DNA of 64,000 bases from Candidatus Poribacteria bacterium. Its GTDB lineage: Bacteria > Poribacteria > WGA-4E > JAJDTR01. The notes below the pieces were generated by a model. The model saw only the letters and a program-made list of their open reading frames with translations, made no database searches and was not told the DNA's origin. Below are positions 54,727 to 63,849 of the stretch, one piece after another. The position numbers and the translations under genes are program-made. The stretch covers positions 89,082 through 153,081 of the forward strand of contig JAPPIK010000048.1 in assembly GCA_028820655.1 (NCBI GenBank), read 5' to 3'. The first letter of the stretch is position 1; each line of letters begins with the position of its first letter.

Positions 54727-56265
54727 TTATTCCCACTCAATCGTGCTTGGCGGTTTGGAGCTGATGTCGTAAACTACGCGATTGATACCGTGTACTTCAT
54801 TGATGATACGATTGGAGACAGTTCCCAACACCTCGGGCGGGATCTTTGCCCAGTCGGCTGTCATACCATCCGTGCTCGTAACTGCGCGTAACGCCACAAC
54901 GTTTTCGTAGGTACGCTCGTCCCCCATCACACCGACACTCTTAACGGGTAAAAGCACCGCTAACGCTTGCCAAATCTCATCGTACAGTCCCGCCTTACGC
55001 AGTTCCGACACGAAGATCTGATCCGCCTCGCGCAGAATATCCAAGCGTTCCTTTGTAATGGCGCCGACAATCCGCACTGCCAAGCCGGGACCGGGGAAGG
55101 GATGCCGACCCAAAACCGACTGTGGAAGACCCAATTCCACACCGACAGCTCTAACCTCATCCTTAAACAGTTCTCGAAACGGCTCGATCAACTTGAACGG
55201 AAGATTACTTGGCAACCCACCAACGTTGTGGTGTGTTTTGATTGTCGCTGACGGTCCCTTGACAGATACACTTTCAATCACATCGGGGTATAGCGTGCCC
55301 TGCGCGAGGAAGTCGATTTTTCCCAATCTCCCCACGCTCTCTTTGAACACCTCTATGAACTGGTTCCCTATCACGAGACGTTTTTTTTCTGGGTTCTCGA
55401 CCCCCGACAAATATTCAAGGAATTGATCCGTGGCATCCGCATAGTGGACTCCGATCCCGAGTTCTCGAAAATTCGACAACACTTCGTCGGCTTCGTCTTT
55501 TCGCAGGAGGCCGTTATTGACAAAAACGCACACCAGTGCGTCATCAATGGCGTGTTTGAGCAATGCGGCAAGAACGGTTGAATCAACCCCTCCGCTCACC
55601 GCACACAATACACGACCGCCTTGCGTCGCGGACCGGGTTTTCTCCGTAGCCTCGGCAATAAAGGATTGCATCGTCCAATCACCGCGGCAAACGCAAATCT
55701 TGTGTACAAAATTGGATAGGATGCGATTATCATCCTTCGTGTGTACGACCTCCGGATGAAACTGCAAACCATAGATTTCCTGCTCCGGATTCGCCATCGC
55801 CGCTATCGGCGAGTTTTGTGTATGGCCGATGACTTGAAAACCCTCGGGCAGTCTGTCGATTCGGTCGCCGTGGCTCATCCATACATCGATCCCGTCGGAC
55901 AGGGTCTCGAATAGCGCACCAGGGTGATCGACGTGTAGGCTTGCGGCGCCGAACTCACGCTCAGCCGTGGGGTGCACCTTTCCTCCTTTGGATAGGTGAG
56001 CGATGAGTTGCATACCGTAGCAGATGCCGAGAATAGGAGAGCCGAGTGTCAAGACTTGGGGATCGAGAAGGGGAGCATCATCAGCGTAGACGCTGGAGGG
56101 GCCCCCGGATAGGATAATGCCTTTGGGATTCGACGCTCTCAATTCGTCGGCCGAAATGTGACACGGGTGGATCTCGCAGTACACCCGTCGTTCACGAATT
56201 CGTCTGGCAATTAACTGGGTGTATTGCGATCCAAAATCTAGGATCACAATGGTTTCACGGTTCAT
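54727..56265 (-). CDS. guaA: GMP synthase (glutamine-hydrolysing)
   Basis: 512 residues, normal. Class I amidotransferase: Cys in [15 protein letters not shown], His/Glu in [14 protein letters not shown]-pyrophosphatase loop [15 protein letters not shown]-terminal dimerisation domain ends KPPSTIEWE. Converts XMP to GMP. The gene is flanked by a palindromic repeat upstream and a 256-bp gap to pcrA. Confidence 0.95.
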   Translation of the reverse strand: MNRETIVILDFGSQYTQLIARRIRERRVYCEIHPCHISADELRASNPKGIILSGGPSSVYADDAPLLDPQVLTLGSPILGICYGMQLIAHLSKGGKVHPTAEREFGAASLHVDHPGALFETLSDGIDVWMSHGDRIDRLPEGFQVIGHTQNSPIAAMANPEQEIYGLQFHPEVVHTKDDNRILSNFVHKICVCRGDWTMQSFIAEATEKTRSATQGGRVLCAVSGGVDSTVLAALLKHAIDDALVCVFVNNGLLRKDEADEVLSNFRELGIGVHYADATDQFLEYLSGVENPEKKRLVIGNQFIEVFKESVGRLGKIDFLAQGTLYPDVIESVSVKGPSATIKTHHNVGGLPSNLPFKLIEPFRELFKDEVRAVGVELGLPQSVLGRHPFPGPGLAVRIVGAITKERLDILREADQIFVSELRKAGLYDEIWQALAVLLPVKSVGVMGDERTYENVVALRAVTSTDGMTADWAKIPPEVLGTVSNRIINEVHGINRVVYDISSKPPSTIEWE

Positions 56266-56327
56266 GCTCGGTGCTCTACATATTTTATAGTCATTTCAAC
56301 TAAAATTATACACATTCGACTTACATA

Positions 56328-56423
56328 GTTCGGTTTGTAGTAGCACAATTCATTGTGCGTCCTGCTCTTGACATCCCGTGCGGTTCCGCGTAGAAACGAA
56401 CAATGAATTGCCCTGCTACGAAC
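56328..56423. repeat. 96-bp inverted-repeat element upstream of guaA
   Basis: Left end GTTCGGTTTGTAGTAGCACA, then ATTCATTGTGCG; right end CGAACAATGAATTGCCCTGC, then TACGAAC. The ends are imperfect inverted copies. It lies in the 229-bp gap upstream of guaA. No second full copy in the window; GGTTCGTAGTA also occurs at 22584 and 33027. Confidence 0.5.
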
Positions 56424-56494
56424 TCTGGCTGTCCACCTGAGTAAAGTCCTAAATATGTGTAAATATGAATCGATATGACTATAGAGTTGAGAAT

Positions 56495-57871
56495 CTAAAG
56501 CTTCAAATTGGACAATACATCGCGTAACGAAGCAAAAATCCGATCCGCCTCGGCAGATGTCACAATGAGCGGGGGCGCGATGAATATAGTGTTTTCAGGC
56601 TCATCCATCGTGTGACTCACCTTCCCGATCAGAATCCCCCTGTCGCGCATCATGCCGACGACTATATTTGTGGTTGCAGTGTCAAGACTCGATTGGTCGG
56701 GATTAACGAGTTCGACGCCAATCATCAGCCCCTTTCCGCGAATGTCGCCGACGATCGGAAGGTCTGACAAAACCTTCAGTTTCTCCAGCAGGTAGCTTCC
56801 AACTTGTGCAGAATTTTCCCACAATCTTTCTTCCGTCAATATCTTGAGATTGGCGAGCCCCGCGGCACAGGTGACCGGGTGTCCGCCGTAAGTCGCAACC
56901 TGCGCGAACTCAAGGTAATCATCGGGCGCTCCCCGAAACACATCAAACACTTCCGGGGTCACTACACTCGCGCCGAGTGGGAGATATCCGCTAGTTAAAC
57001 CCTTTGCAAGGGAAATGATGTCCGGCTGGACGCCCCAGTGTTCGCAGGCGAATGGTACGCCGGTTCTACCGAATCCCGTGATCACTTCGTCAAGGATCAG
57101 GAGCAAACCGTAACGATCACAGATTTCTCGCAGTTTCGGGAGGTAGTCGTCGGGCGGCACGATAACTCCGCCTCCACCGATAATCGGCTCGGCAATGACT
57201 CCGATAACCGTGTCAACGCCTTCCCATTGAACGATCTGCTCAATCTCGTCCGCGCATGAAACGTCGCACGCCGGATAGTTTTTTCCTAGTGGACATCGGT
57301 AGCAATACGGTGGGTGGGCGTGCAGAAAACCGGGAACAAGAGGCTCAAAGACTTTCCGTCGTTGCGTTTGCCCTGTCGCTGACATGGCGCCGTAAGTGAA
57401 GCCGTGGTATCCACGATAGCGAGCGATAATCTTATGTCTATTTTGCCCCGGGAATTTTTGCCGGCCGTACTGACGGGCAATCTTTATCGAGGTTTCATTG
57501 GCTTCGGAACCACTGTTGCTAAAATAGACATGCTGTAAATCTCCGGGCAGTAACTCGGCGAGTTTGTCGGCTAGGAGTGCTGCCGGCACATTAATCTGCG
57601 ACAGTGGATAGTATGACAGTTGCCGCATCTGTTCATACACCGCGTCGGCAATCTCTTCTCGTCCGTAGCCGACATTGACGTTCCATAACCCCGAGAGCGC
57701 ATCCAAGTATTGATTGCCTTCAGAGTCGGTGATAGTGGTGCCGTGCGCCTCTTTAATCACGATTAAATCCGTGTTTTCCAAAGCTTGATGCTGAAAAATC
57801 GGGTGCCAGATGTGATCCCGATCGATACTACGATACTCTTCTAGGGACAAATCCCTTTGAGAAGTCGCCAT
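56495..57871 (-). CDS. Class III pyridoxal-phosphate aminotransferase
   Basis: 458 residues, same fold type as BioA. PLP Lys in SLAKGLTSGYLPLGASV, Asp in LILDEVITGFGRTGVPF, N-terminal HPIFQHQALENTD. Sequence layout is of omega-amino acid:pyruvate aminotransferases, not BioA. It could transfer amines from omega-amino acids, taurine or beta-alanine; donor unknown. The ATG at 57871 follows GAAGAGG. Confidence 0.88.
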   Translation of the reverse strand: MATSQRDLSLEEYRSIDRDHIWHPIFQHQALENTDLIVIKEAHGTTITDSEGNQYLDALSGLWNVNVGYGREEIADAVYEQMRQLSYYPLSQINVPAALLADKLAELLPGDLQHVYFSNSGSEANETSIKIARQYGRQKFPGQNRHKIIARYRGYHGFTYGAMSATGQTQRRKVFEPLVPGFLHAHPPYCYRCPLGKNYPACDVSCADEIEQIVQWEGVDTVIGVIAEPIIGGGGVIVPPDDYLPKLREICDRYGLLLILDEVITGFGRTGVPFACEHWGVQPDIISLAKGLTSGYLPLGASVVTPEVFDVFRGAPDDYLEFAQVATYGGHPVTCAAGLANLKILTEERLWENSAQVGSYLLEKLKVLSDLPIVGDIRGKGLMIGVELVNPDQSSLDTATTNIVVGMMRDRGILIGKVSHTMDEPENTIFIAPPLIVTSAEADRIFASLRDVLSNLKL

Positions 57872-58092
57872 AGGTTTTTCCTCTTCAGGCTAAAAGTGCA
57901 AAACTGAGTCAATAACGGAGTAGCTGTATAAATGGCGCATGGCATTACCAGGGCGGTTAGGAGTTTAAGTCGTGAAAACCGCGAAGAGATTTACACTTGC
58001 ACCATCGGGTTTGAGAATCACCAGACTTCGTGCACGACATAGCAGACACAGGTAGAATTCGCACCCGCCTTCACGGTCCCGGTTGTCTCGAT

Positions 58093-59805
58093 TCACATTG
58101 ACTTGGGTGCGGAAATTCCCAGCAGAGTTAAGCCATTTCTCAACACCGTTTGTACAGCGCCAACCAGCATAAGCCGCACTTGTGTCAAATGCGAATTTGA
58201 GGGGTCAAGCACGCGGTGCTCATTGTAAAAGCCGTGGAACAGACCGGCGAGTTCGAACACGTAGTGCGTCAGCCGATGCGGTTCCCTTTTTTCCGCACTG
58301 TTCAAAACTACCTCCGGGTACTCGGCGAGATGTCGTATCAGCCGCAAAGATTCTGGATCGTCGATGTGCTCGGCGATTCCTTCATCCATCTCGGTCTGCG
58401 CAATTCCTTGGTTCTCCATCTCACGAAAAATGCTACAGCAGCGTGCGTGCGCGTACTGAACGTAGAAAACTGGGTTTTCATTGGCTTGTGTGACCGCCAA
58501 ATGGAGGTCAAAATCAAGGTGACTTGTATTTGAGCGCATTAGGAAAAAGTACCGCGCCACATCGACGGCAAATCGATCGTCGACCGCTTCCGCAAGTTCA
58601 TCGATGAGTGAATCGAGCGTGTAAAACTGACCGCTGCGCTTGGACATCTCTATGCGATTGCCCTCGGCGTCGATTAGATTGACCTGCTGGATGATCCAAA
58701 CTTCTAACCAGTCGTCGCCCAAACCAAGTGCCTCCACGAAGTGCTTGAGGTGTTCAACGTGCCCTTGGTGATCAGGTCCGAGAAGATCTATTGCTTTCAC
58801 GAATCCGCGTTCGAATTTGTCGCGGTGGTACGCCGCATCAGGTACAAAGTAGGTGTATTCGCCATCGCTTTTGATAACTACGCAATCTTTGGAGTCGCCA
58901 AAATCGGTCATACGGAACCACGTCGCACCATCTGCCTCGTAAAGGTAGCCGCGTTCGCGGAATACCTTGATGATTTCGCCAGGTTTCCCGTTTTCGCGCA
59001 GTGCTTTTTCGCTGCTCCAGATGTCGAAATGAACTCCAAAACGCTCCAGCGTCGCTTTCTGTACGGCGAGCAACCGTTCGATTCCGAGGTCTCGAAAGAC
59101 GGCTATTCTCTCTGTATCATCGATTTGTAGATATTCGGCACCGCTTTCGTCAATGATTGACTGAGCCAGATTGACGAGATATGTGCCGTGGTATCCGCCA
59201 TCCGGGATTTCCAAACCACCTTGACCCAATAACTCACGATACCGCACATCAATTGATGCCCCGAGGTTTTCGACCTGTCCCCCGGCATCATTGACGTAGT
59301 ATTCACGGATCGCCTCGTAACCGACGGCATTGAGCAGGTTGACGAGTGCATCGCCCACCGCCGCCGCGCGACCGCTTACGATGTTGATGGGCCCTGTCGG
59401 GTTGGCACTGACGAATTCTACCTGTACACGTATTCCCTCCCCGTGGTTTGAATGTCCGAAATTCGCACCTGCTTCTTTTATTGTTTTGAGCACGTTATAT
59501 ACCCAGAGCTTAGACAGGTATATGTTAATGAAGCCCGGTCCGGCAACTTCCACCTTTCGAATCAGAAAGGATTCTTCAAGCTGTACATGGCTGGCGATCG
59601 CGTCCGCAATCTTGCGCGGCGATGTTTTTGCCGTCTTTGCCAACGATAGAGCAATCGGGCTTGCAATGTCGCCGTGCTCAGGCGCTTTGGTGGGGGAAAA
59701 CGGGATATCGGGAGTGTTGACGTGGGGGAGGTCCCCGCTCTGAATCGCTGCGTTAATAGCGTCTTGCAGAATTCCTTTTATCTGATTTCTTACTTCACTT
59801 ATCAA
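58093..59805 (-). CDS. argS: Arginyl-tRNA synthetase
   Basis: 570 residues. Attaches arginine to tRNA(Arg). N-terminal Add-1 domain, catalytic domain from ANPTGPINIVSGRAAAVGDA, KMSKS-like loop EMSKRSGQFYT, and an anticodon-binding C-terminus (FELAGLFHGFYNEHRVL). The HIGH loop is unusual: GPINIVSGR replaces the common GPLHVGHGR, so both His are missing. The start is TTG at 59805. It follows the class III aminotransferase's direction with a 221-bp gap. Confidence 0.93.
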   Translation of the reverse strand: MISEVRNQIKGILQDAINAAIQSGDLPHVNTPDIPFSPTKAPEHGDIASPIALSLAKTAKTSPRKIADAIASHVQLEESFLIRKVEVAGPGFINIYLSKLWVYNVLKTIKEAGANFGHSNHGEGIRVQVEFVSANPTGPINIVSGRAAAVGDALVNLLNAVGYEAIREYYVNDAGGQVENLGASIDVRYRELLGQGGLEIPDGGYHGTYLVNLAQSIIDESGAEYLQIDDTERIAVFRDLGIERLLAVQKATLERFGVHFDIWSSEKALRENGKPGEIIKVFRERGYLYEADGATWFRMTDFGDSKDCVVIKSDGEYTYFVPDAAYHRDKFERGFVKAIDLLGPDHQGHVEHLKHFVEALGLGDDWLEVWIIQQVNLIDAEGNRIEMSKRSGQFYTLDSLIDELAEAVDDRFAVDVARYFFLMRSNTSHLDFDLHLAVTQANENPVFYVQYAHARCCSIFREMENQGIAQTEMDEGIAEHIDDPESLRLIRHLAEYPEVVLNSAEKREPHRLTHYVFELAGLFHGFYNEHRVLDPSNSHLTQVRLMLVGAVQTVLRNGLTLLGISAPKSM

Positions 59806-59851
59806 TCTTCTTTTACCTAAACTTGGAATTTGCGAAAATGCGGAATAGCAA

Positions 59852-59870
59852 GTAGGCTAGGTTGAACGGA
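59852..59870 (+). repeat. GTAGG motif, copy 2
   Basis: GTAGGCTAGGTTGAACGGA; the copy at 30883-30901 reads GTAGGTTGGGTTGAACGGA. Two mismatches. Confidence 0.45.
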
Positions 59871-59941
59871 GATCGCGGCAGTTTCAGGCGGATTCTTATG
59901 CGCTTATTCTGCAAAACCCCTATTCTCGTTGTGTACGTACA

Positions 59942-60319
59942 CTACTCACCTTCTGCGCCTTCTACTGGCAAACCATCAGCTTTCCAGCCACGAAATCCGC
60001 CGTCCAACATGGAGACATGCTCGTAACCCATAATTTTCAGTGTGTGAGCCGAGAGGGAACCGCGCGTGCTGCCGCCGCAATAGGTGACGATTCTCGTGTC
60101 CTGGTCCGGAACTATCTCATCAATGTCCAACTCAATAGCGGCGCGCGGAAGTGAGACGGCGCCCGGCAGATGTCCGGCATCGTACAGTTCTTTGTCACGG
60201 ATATCCAGGATGATTAGCGGCTCGCTCTTTTCGACAGCCGTGTGAAGTGCATCGGCAGTAATGTGTTCGACATTCGCCTGGGCTTCGTTAACGAGTTGTT
60301 CTAGCGTTTTTCCACGCAT
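59942..60319 (-). CDS. Rhodanese-domain sulfurtransferase
   Basis: 125 residues from the ATG at 60319 with GGGAGG 7 nt upstream; a TTG 3 bp earlier was rejected. Single rhodanese domain: LIILDIRDKELYDAGHLPGA, the active-site loop YCGGSTRGS with catalytic Cys, and a C-terminal LDGGFRGWKADGLPVEG. It moves sulfane sulfur. No membrane or signal segment. Isolated gene. Confidence 0.9.
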   Translation of the reverse strand: MRGKTLEQLVNEAQANVEHITADALHTAVEKSEPLIILDIRDKELYDAGHLPGAVSLPRAAIELDIDEIVPDQDTRIVTYCGGSTRGSLSAHTLKIMGYEHVSMLDGGFRGWKADGLPVEGAEGE

Positions 60320-60908
60320 CAATCGACCTCCCGTAGCAAGACACAGATTCTAACACAACAATTGAAGCATCGTCAAGTTCGGATATGTGTCCTGTCAGGG
60401 AATACGCATTCAACTTTTTGGATTTGACATGAGAGGAATTCGCCTGAATCCTGAAAAAAAAACGGATCGCATGAGTGTTTAGGCACATGATCGCATCCGA
60501 TTCCAAAACGTACGTCGGGGCAAAGAGTGTGGCGTCCTCCAATAGCACTCCCAAAACCACCGGATTTCCCAGTATTGCCTGCCGCCGCGTAAAACCGTAC
60601 CAGCTAGATAACAGGACAAAAAAGACCTGGAGCGCGATGCCCCGGGCTAGGATCAAGGCAGAAAAATCCATGTACGGTCAGCGAGTAGAGATAGATGCCG
60701 CTTGGGATCCGCTAACCGAATTCGCCGCGCCCGTCCCAATACGCCGCACGACTTCGATTAATGCAATACCCGGCCCGTTGCTACCCTCGTCCCGGACGGA
60801 TTATTTCGTTATTGTTTTTGCGTTTGGTTTATTGGATGTAAAACATAAATCATCCCTCTGAACGAATGAACTCCTGAACGCTTGACTTCCGATACAGGGG
60901 CATTCCAG
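60320..60908. other. 589-bp region without a supported gene
   Basis: Two long frames on opposite strands (60288-60671 minus, 60475-60861 plus) overlap each other, and neither has a ribosome site, family motif or normal composition. I see no repeat copy here. Confidence 0.45.
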
Positions 60909-61844
60909 TTATATTTCGCCGAGGTCTACCCGCAATCCGGCGGCGAGACTAGCCTTTGTTCCCATGCACACATTGGGGATATCGACGTATTCAGGGATGT
61001 CTGTTTCCCTGTGGTAATTTGGATCAAGATAGGGGAATGACCCCAGATTTGCCACCGCTATCGGATAACCCGCGTTGATGTAGGAGCCGTCATCATCGCC
61101 GGCTGATGTTCGCTGGATTTTCTCTTGTATTAATCCGATGTCGTAAAATTTGTTCACATCAGCCATCAGATCGGCGAAACGCTCGCCTTCAGGTTTGGTG
61201 TAGAGGGTTACATTTGTCCGGCGACCTGCATCAATATCCGCCTGCGACTTGCCCCCTAGAGAATCCAAATTGAAAATAGCGACCAGATTATCTCCTCGCG
61301 CTTTCGCGTTTTGCGCCGCTGTCACACTGGTCCAAGGCACATGTTCTTCGTTACAGAACAGAAACCAGATGGATCGCTGAGAAGGGTAATCTTTCAGAAC
61401 ACGTGCTATTTCCATCGTTCCCACCGTACCAACCGCATTGTCATATGCCCCGGGACAATCCACCCAACTTTGGGAATCCTTATGCGAAAGGAACAGGATA
61501 ATCTCTTCAGGATAAACGGCGCCCTGCTTTTTGGCATAGAGGTTGTAGGCAGTATACCAGGGTGCACGGGAAGCCGGCAGAGCATATTGGAGTGCTTTCG
61601 GCTTAGAGGTGTCGCACCCAAATGGTTGGACTTGAACACCCTCTTTCTCCACCGAATATCCCCACGATTCTAGGTTTCGTTGGATAAAATCGTCGGCTTC
61701 GTACAAGGTGTTTGTAGCGTGACCGGGGATAGTATAACTCAACTTCCGAAAGGGCAAAGGCGCTTTCGACAAATAGAACAGATTGCGTCTTAACTGCTCT
61801 GGATCAACCTGCTTTATCCGGTCGGGAATGATGTCTCGTGTCAT
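60909..61844 (-). CDS. M28-family zinc aminopeptidase-like protein
   Basis: 311 residues. Metal ligands are expected at the His in FLSHKDSQSW, the Asp in PGAYDNAVGT, the Glu pair in CNEEHVPW and the Asp in FNLDSLGG, with a C-terminal His in NYHRETDIP. This pattern is of two-zinc M28 peptidases. There is no signal peptide, so it is probably cytoplasmic. The ATG at 61844 follows GAAAGGAAG. Confidence 0.87.
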   Translation of the reverse strand: MTRDIIPDRIKQVDPEQLRRNLFYLSKAPLPFRKLSYTIPGHATNTLYEADDFIQRNLESWGYSVEKEGVQVQPFGCDTSKPKALQYALPASRAPWYTAYNLYAKKQGAVYPEEIILFLSHKDSQSWVDCPGAYDNAVGTVGTMEIARVLKDYPSQRSIWFLFCNEEHVPWTSVTAAQNAKARGDNLVAIFNLDSLGGKSQADIDAGRRTNVTLYTKPEGERFADLMADVNKFYDIGLIQEKIQRTSAGDDDGSYINAGYPIAVANLGSFPYLDPNYHRETDIPEYVDIPNVCMGTKASLAAGLRVDLGEI

Positions 61845-62641
61845 ACTTGTGCTTCCTTTCTATGCGCTCTGACGTGACCACTCTATTTTAGGGGATAACT
61901 ATAAATAAAACGGAAAAACCAGGGAATTATATACAATAGTAACATTTCTACTGGAAATACAGTTTTTTAGTTGACAACACTATTGGAACATACAATAGAC
62001 ATCTTTCCAAAATGGATCTATGTGGTTACAGTAATCTTGGAGATTAGAATAACTACATCGTTTGGCAACTTGTCGAGGAGTATCTCAAGTTAACAATCGC
62101 GGCAATCACATTGGTAGCGCGCCATTATCCCTGGCGGTATAATTCATTCAGCAAGTAACACTACGTCTTTGAATCTATGACGGGCTTTGAGAAGGTGTTC
62201 CTTCGTAGTCTAGTTTTCACTCCAGCGGAGTGAAATGTCAATAGCATGCGATTCCTCCTAGCGTCTGTACTCCAGAGGAGTGCCATGTCAATAGAATCGT
62301 GATGCGTCCGATCTCCGCACTCCAGCGGAGTGCAATGTCGAGTATTACTTGAGAGCGCGCCATTATCCCTGTCGGAATAATTCATTCAGCAAGTAACACT
62401 ACGTCTTTGAATCTATGACGGGCTTTTAGAAGGTGTTCCTTCGTAGTCTAGTTTTCACTCCAGCGGAGTGAAATGTCAATAGCATGCGATTCCTCCTAGC
62501 GTCTGTACTCCAGAGGAGTGCCATGTCAATAGAATCGTGATGCGTCCGATCTCCGCACTCCAGCGGAGTGCAATGTCGAGTGTTACTTGGTAGCGCGCCA
62601 TTATCCCTGTCGAAATAATTCATTCAGCAAGCAACACTCTC

Positions 62642-62690
62642 GTACCGCAAACTGTTAGTTTGCGGATCACAATCTAACAGATTGTGGTAC
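62642..62690 (+). repeat. Double-palindrome repeat, copy 2
   Basis: 49 bp beginning GTACC and ending GGTAC. Palindromes CCGCAAACTGTTAGTTTGCG and CACAATCTAACAGATTGTG. Confidence 0.8.
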
Positions 62691-62970
62691 AGATGTCCTT
62701 CTCTAAGGCTGGTTCTGAAAGAGTGTTACTTGATAGCGCCCCATTATCCCTATCGGAATAATTCTTTCAGCAAGTAACTCTCCTTTTTCGCTCTATGGCA
62801 GGCGTTGAAAAAGCGTTCCTTCGTAGAAGGGTTTCACTCCAGAGGAGTGCCATGTCAATAGAATCGTGATGCGTCCGATCTCCGCACTCCAGCGGAGTGC
62901 AATGTCGAGTGTTACTTGGTAGCGCGCCATTATCCCTGTCGAAATAATTCATTCAGCAAGCAACACTCTC

Positions 62971-63019
62971 GTACCGCAAACTGTTAGTTTGCGGATCACA
63001 ATCTAACAGATTGTGGTAC
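62971..63019 (+). repeat. Double-palindrome repeat, copy 3
   Basis: Identical in sequence and length to copy 2, including the GTACC/GGTAC ends. Confidence 0.8.
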
Positions 63020-63176
63020 AGATTTCCTTCTCTAAGACTGGTTTTGAAAAAGTGTTACTTGATAGCGCGCCATTATCCCTGTCTGGATAATTCGTTCTGC
63101 AAGTCACACTGGTTTTTTCGCTCAATGACTAGCCGCGAAGAGTGTTCCTTCGTAGTCTGGTTTTCACTCCAGAGGA

Positions 63177-63212
63177 TCAAGCGACTGAATAAGGAGCGCG
63201 ATAGTAAATCCC
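63177..63212 (+). repeat. AGCGAG dispersed mini-repeat inserted in a hairpin repeat
   Basis: TCAAGCGACTGAATAAGGA, then GCGCGATAGTAAATCCC interrupts a hairpin copy: left flank CACTCCAGAGGA and right flank GTGAGATGTCAATAG. Removing it restores CACTCCAGAGGAGTG. This defines both ends of the mini-repeat. Confidence 0.85.
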
Positions 63213-63480
63213 GTGAGATGTCAATAGAACATGAATCCTCCCCGCGTCTGCACTCCAGCGGAGTGCAATGTCGAGTGTTTCTTGAGAGCGTGCCATTATC
63301 CCTATCGGAATAATTCTTTCAGCAAGCAACACGCGTCTTTGGATTTGTGACAGGCTTTGAGAAGGTGTTCCTTCGTGGTCTGGTTTTCACTCCAGCGGAG
63401 TGAAATGTCAATAGTACACGATTCCTCCCTGCGTCTGCACTCCAGCGGAGTGCAATGTCGAGTGTTACTTGATAGATTAT

Positions 63481-63849
63481 TTCAACTTTTGCAACCGAGA
63501 GTGGTCGCATCAATCGCTCGATTACCGTACACCAGCAAACGAGCGGATAGCGAGTGCGGTAGAGATCGCTGCAAGGTGTATTTCATATGACTTCAGGCGT
63601 TTAAGATCGACCAGAATTAGTGGTGTTATTATTTAAATCTCCTTATTTTCTGTCTAAAGAATGGGGGTAAGTTATGTATCGGAGAGCCTTGCGAAAATTT
63701 GGAAAGGCTCAGGGACGGTTATAAATCGAAAAGTTTGATTCTCTCAATCTTTTACGATATTCTTAATACCACATTAATCTTCAAGCAGTTAAAGTATTTC
63801 TCTGTTTACAGAGGAGTCCGAAACTGAACCGATTAGTGAGGAGAGACCT
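63481..63849. other. 369-bp gap between the repeat array and PhyH 6
   Basis: Holds one diverged AGCGAG repeat (63533-63568). Beyond it, the AT-rich sequence has a 16-codon frame at 63674 (MYRRALRKFGKAQGRL) with GGGGG upstream, not enough to call a gene. No promoter of good quality was found. Confidence 0.45.
63533..63568 (+). repeat. AGCGAG dispersed mini-repeat, last copy
   Basis: AGCAAACGAGCGGATAGCG, then AGTGCGGTAGAGATC. Confidence 0.7.

Larger units (their letters stand above)
62110..63480. repeat. Array of CACTCC/GGAGTG hairpins in partly tandem units
   Basis: A 1.3-kb array. The marker GCGCGCCATTATCCC, or a close variant, starts about at 62121, 62359, 62597, 62740, 62926, 63069 and 63292, so units are 238, 238, 143, 186, 143 and 223 bp. 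Twelve hairpins CACTCCAGCGGAGTG or close variants are at 62218, 62268, 62318, 62456, 62506, 62556, 62835, 62885, 63166 (interrupted), 63251, 63388 and 63438. Two copies of the 49-bp double palindrome are embedded. Confidence 0.9.

Noticed and set aside
60288..60861. Two overlapping frames on opposite strands
   Set aside because: Neither has motif, ribosome site or neighbour support; reported as a gene-free region.
62161..62952. Minus-strand frames of 61-74 residues within the hairpin array
   Set aside because: They are translations of the repeats (each repeats HCTPLECGDRTHHDSID) without ribosome sites; the repeats explain them.
62110..63480. CRISPR or rRNA-like repeat
   Set aside because: Spacing is 143-238 bp with conserved spacers, hairpins are short, and no cas genes occur.
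63674..63724. 16-codon leader peptide before PhyH 6
   Set aside because: Good ribosome-like GGGGG but too short, with no attenuator structure evident.
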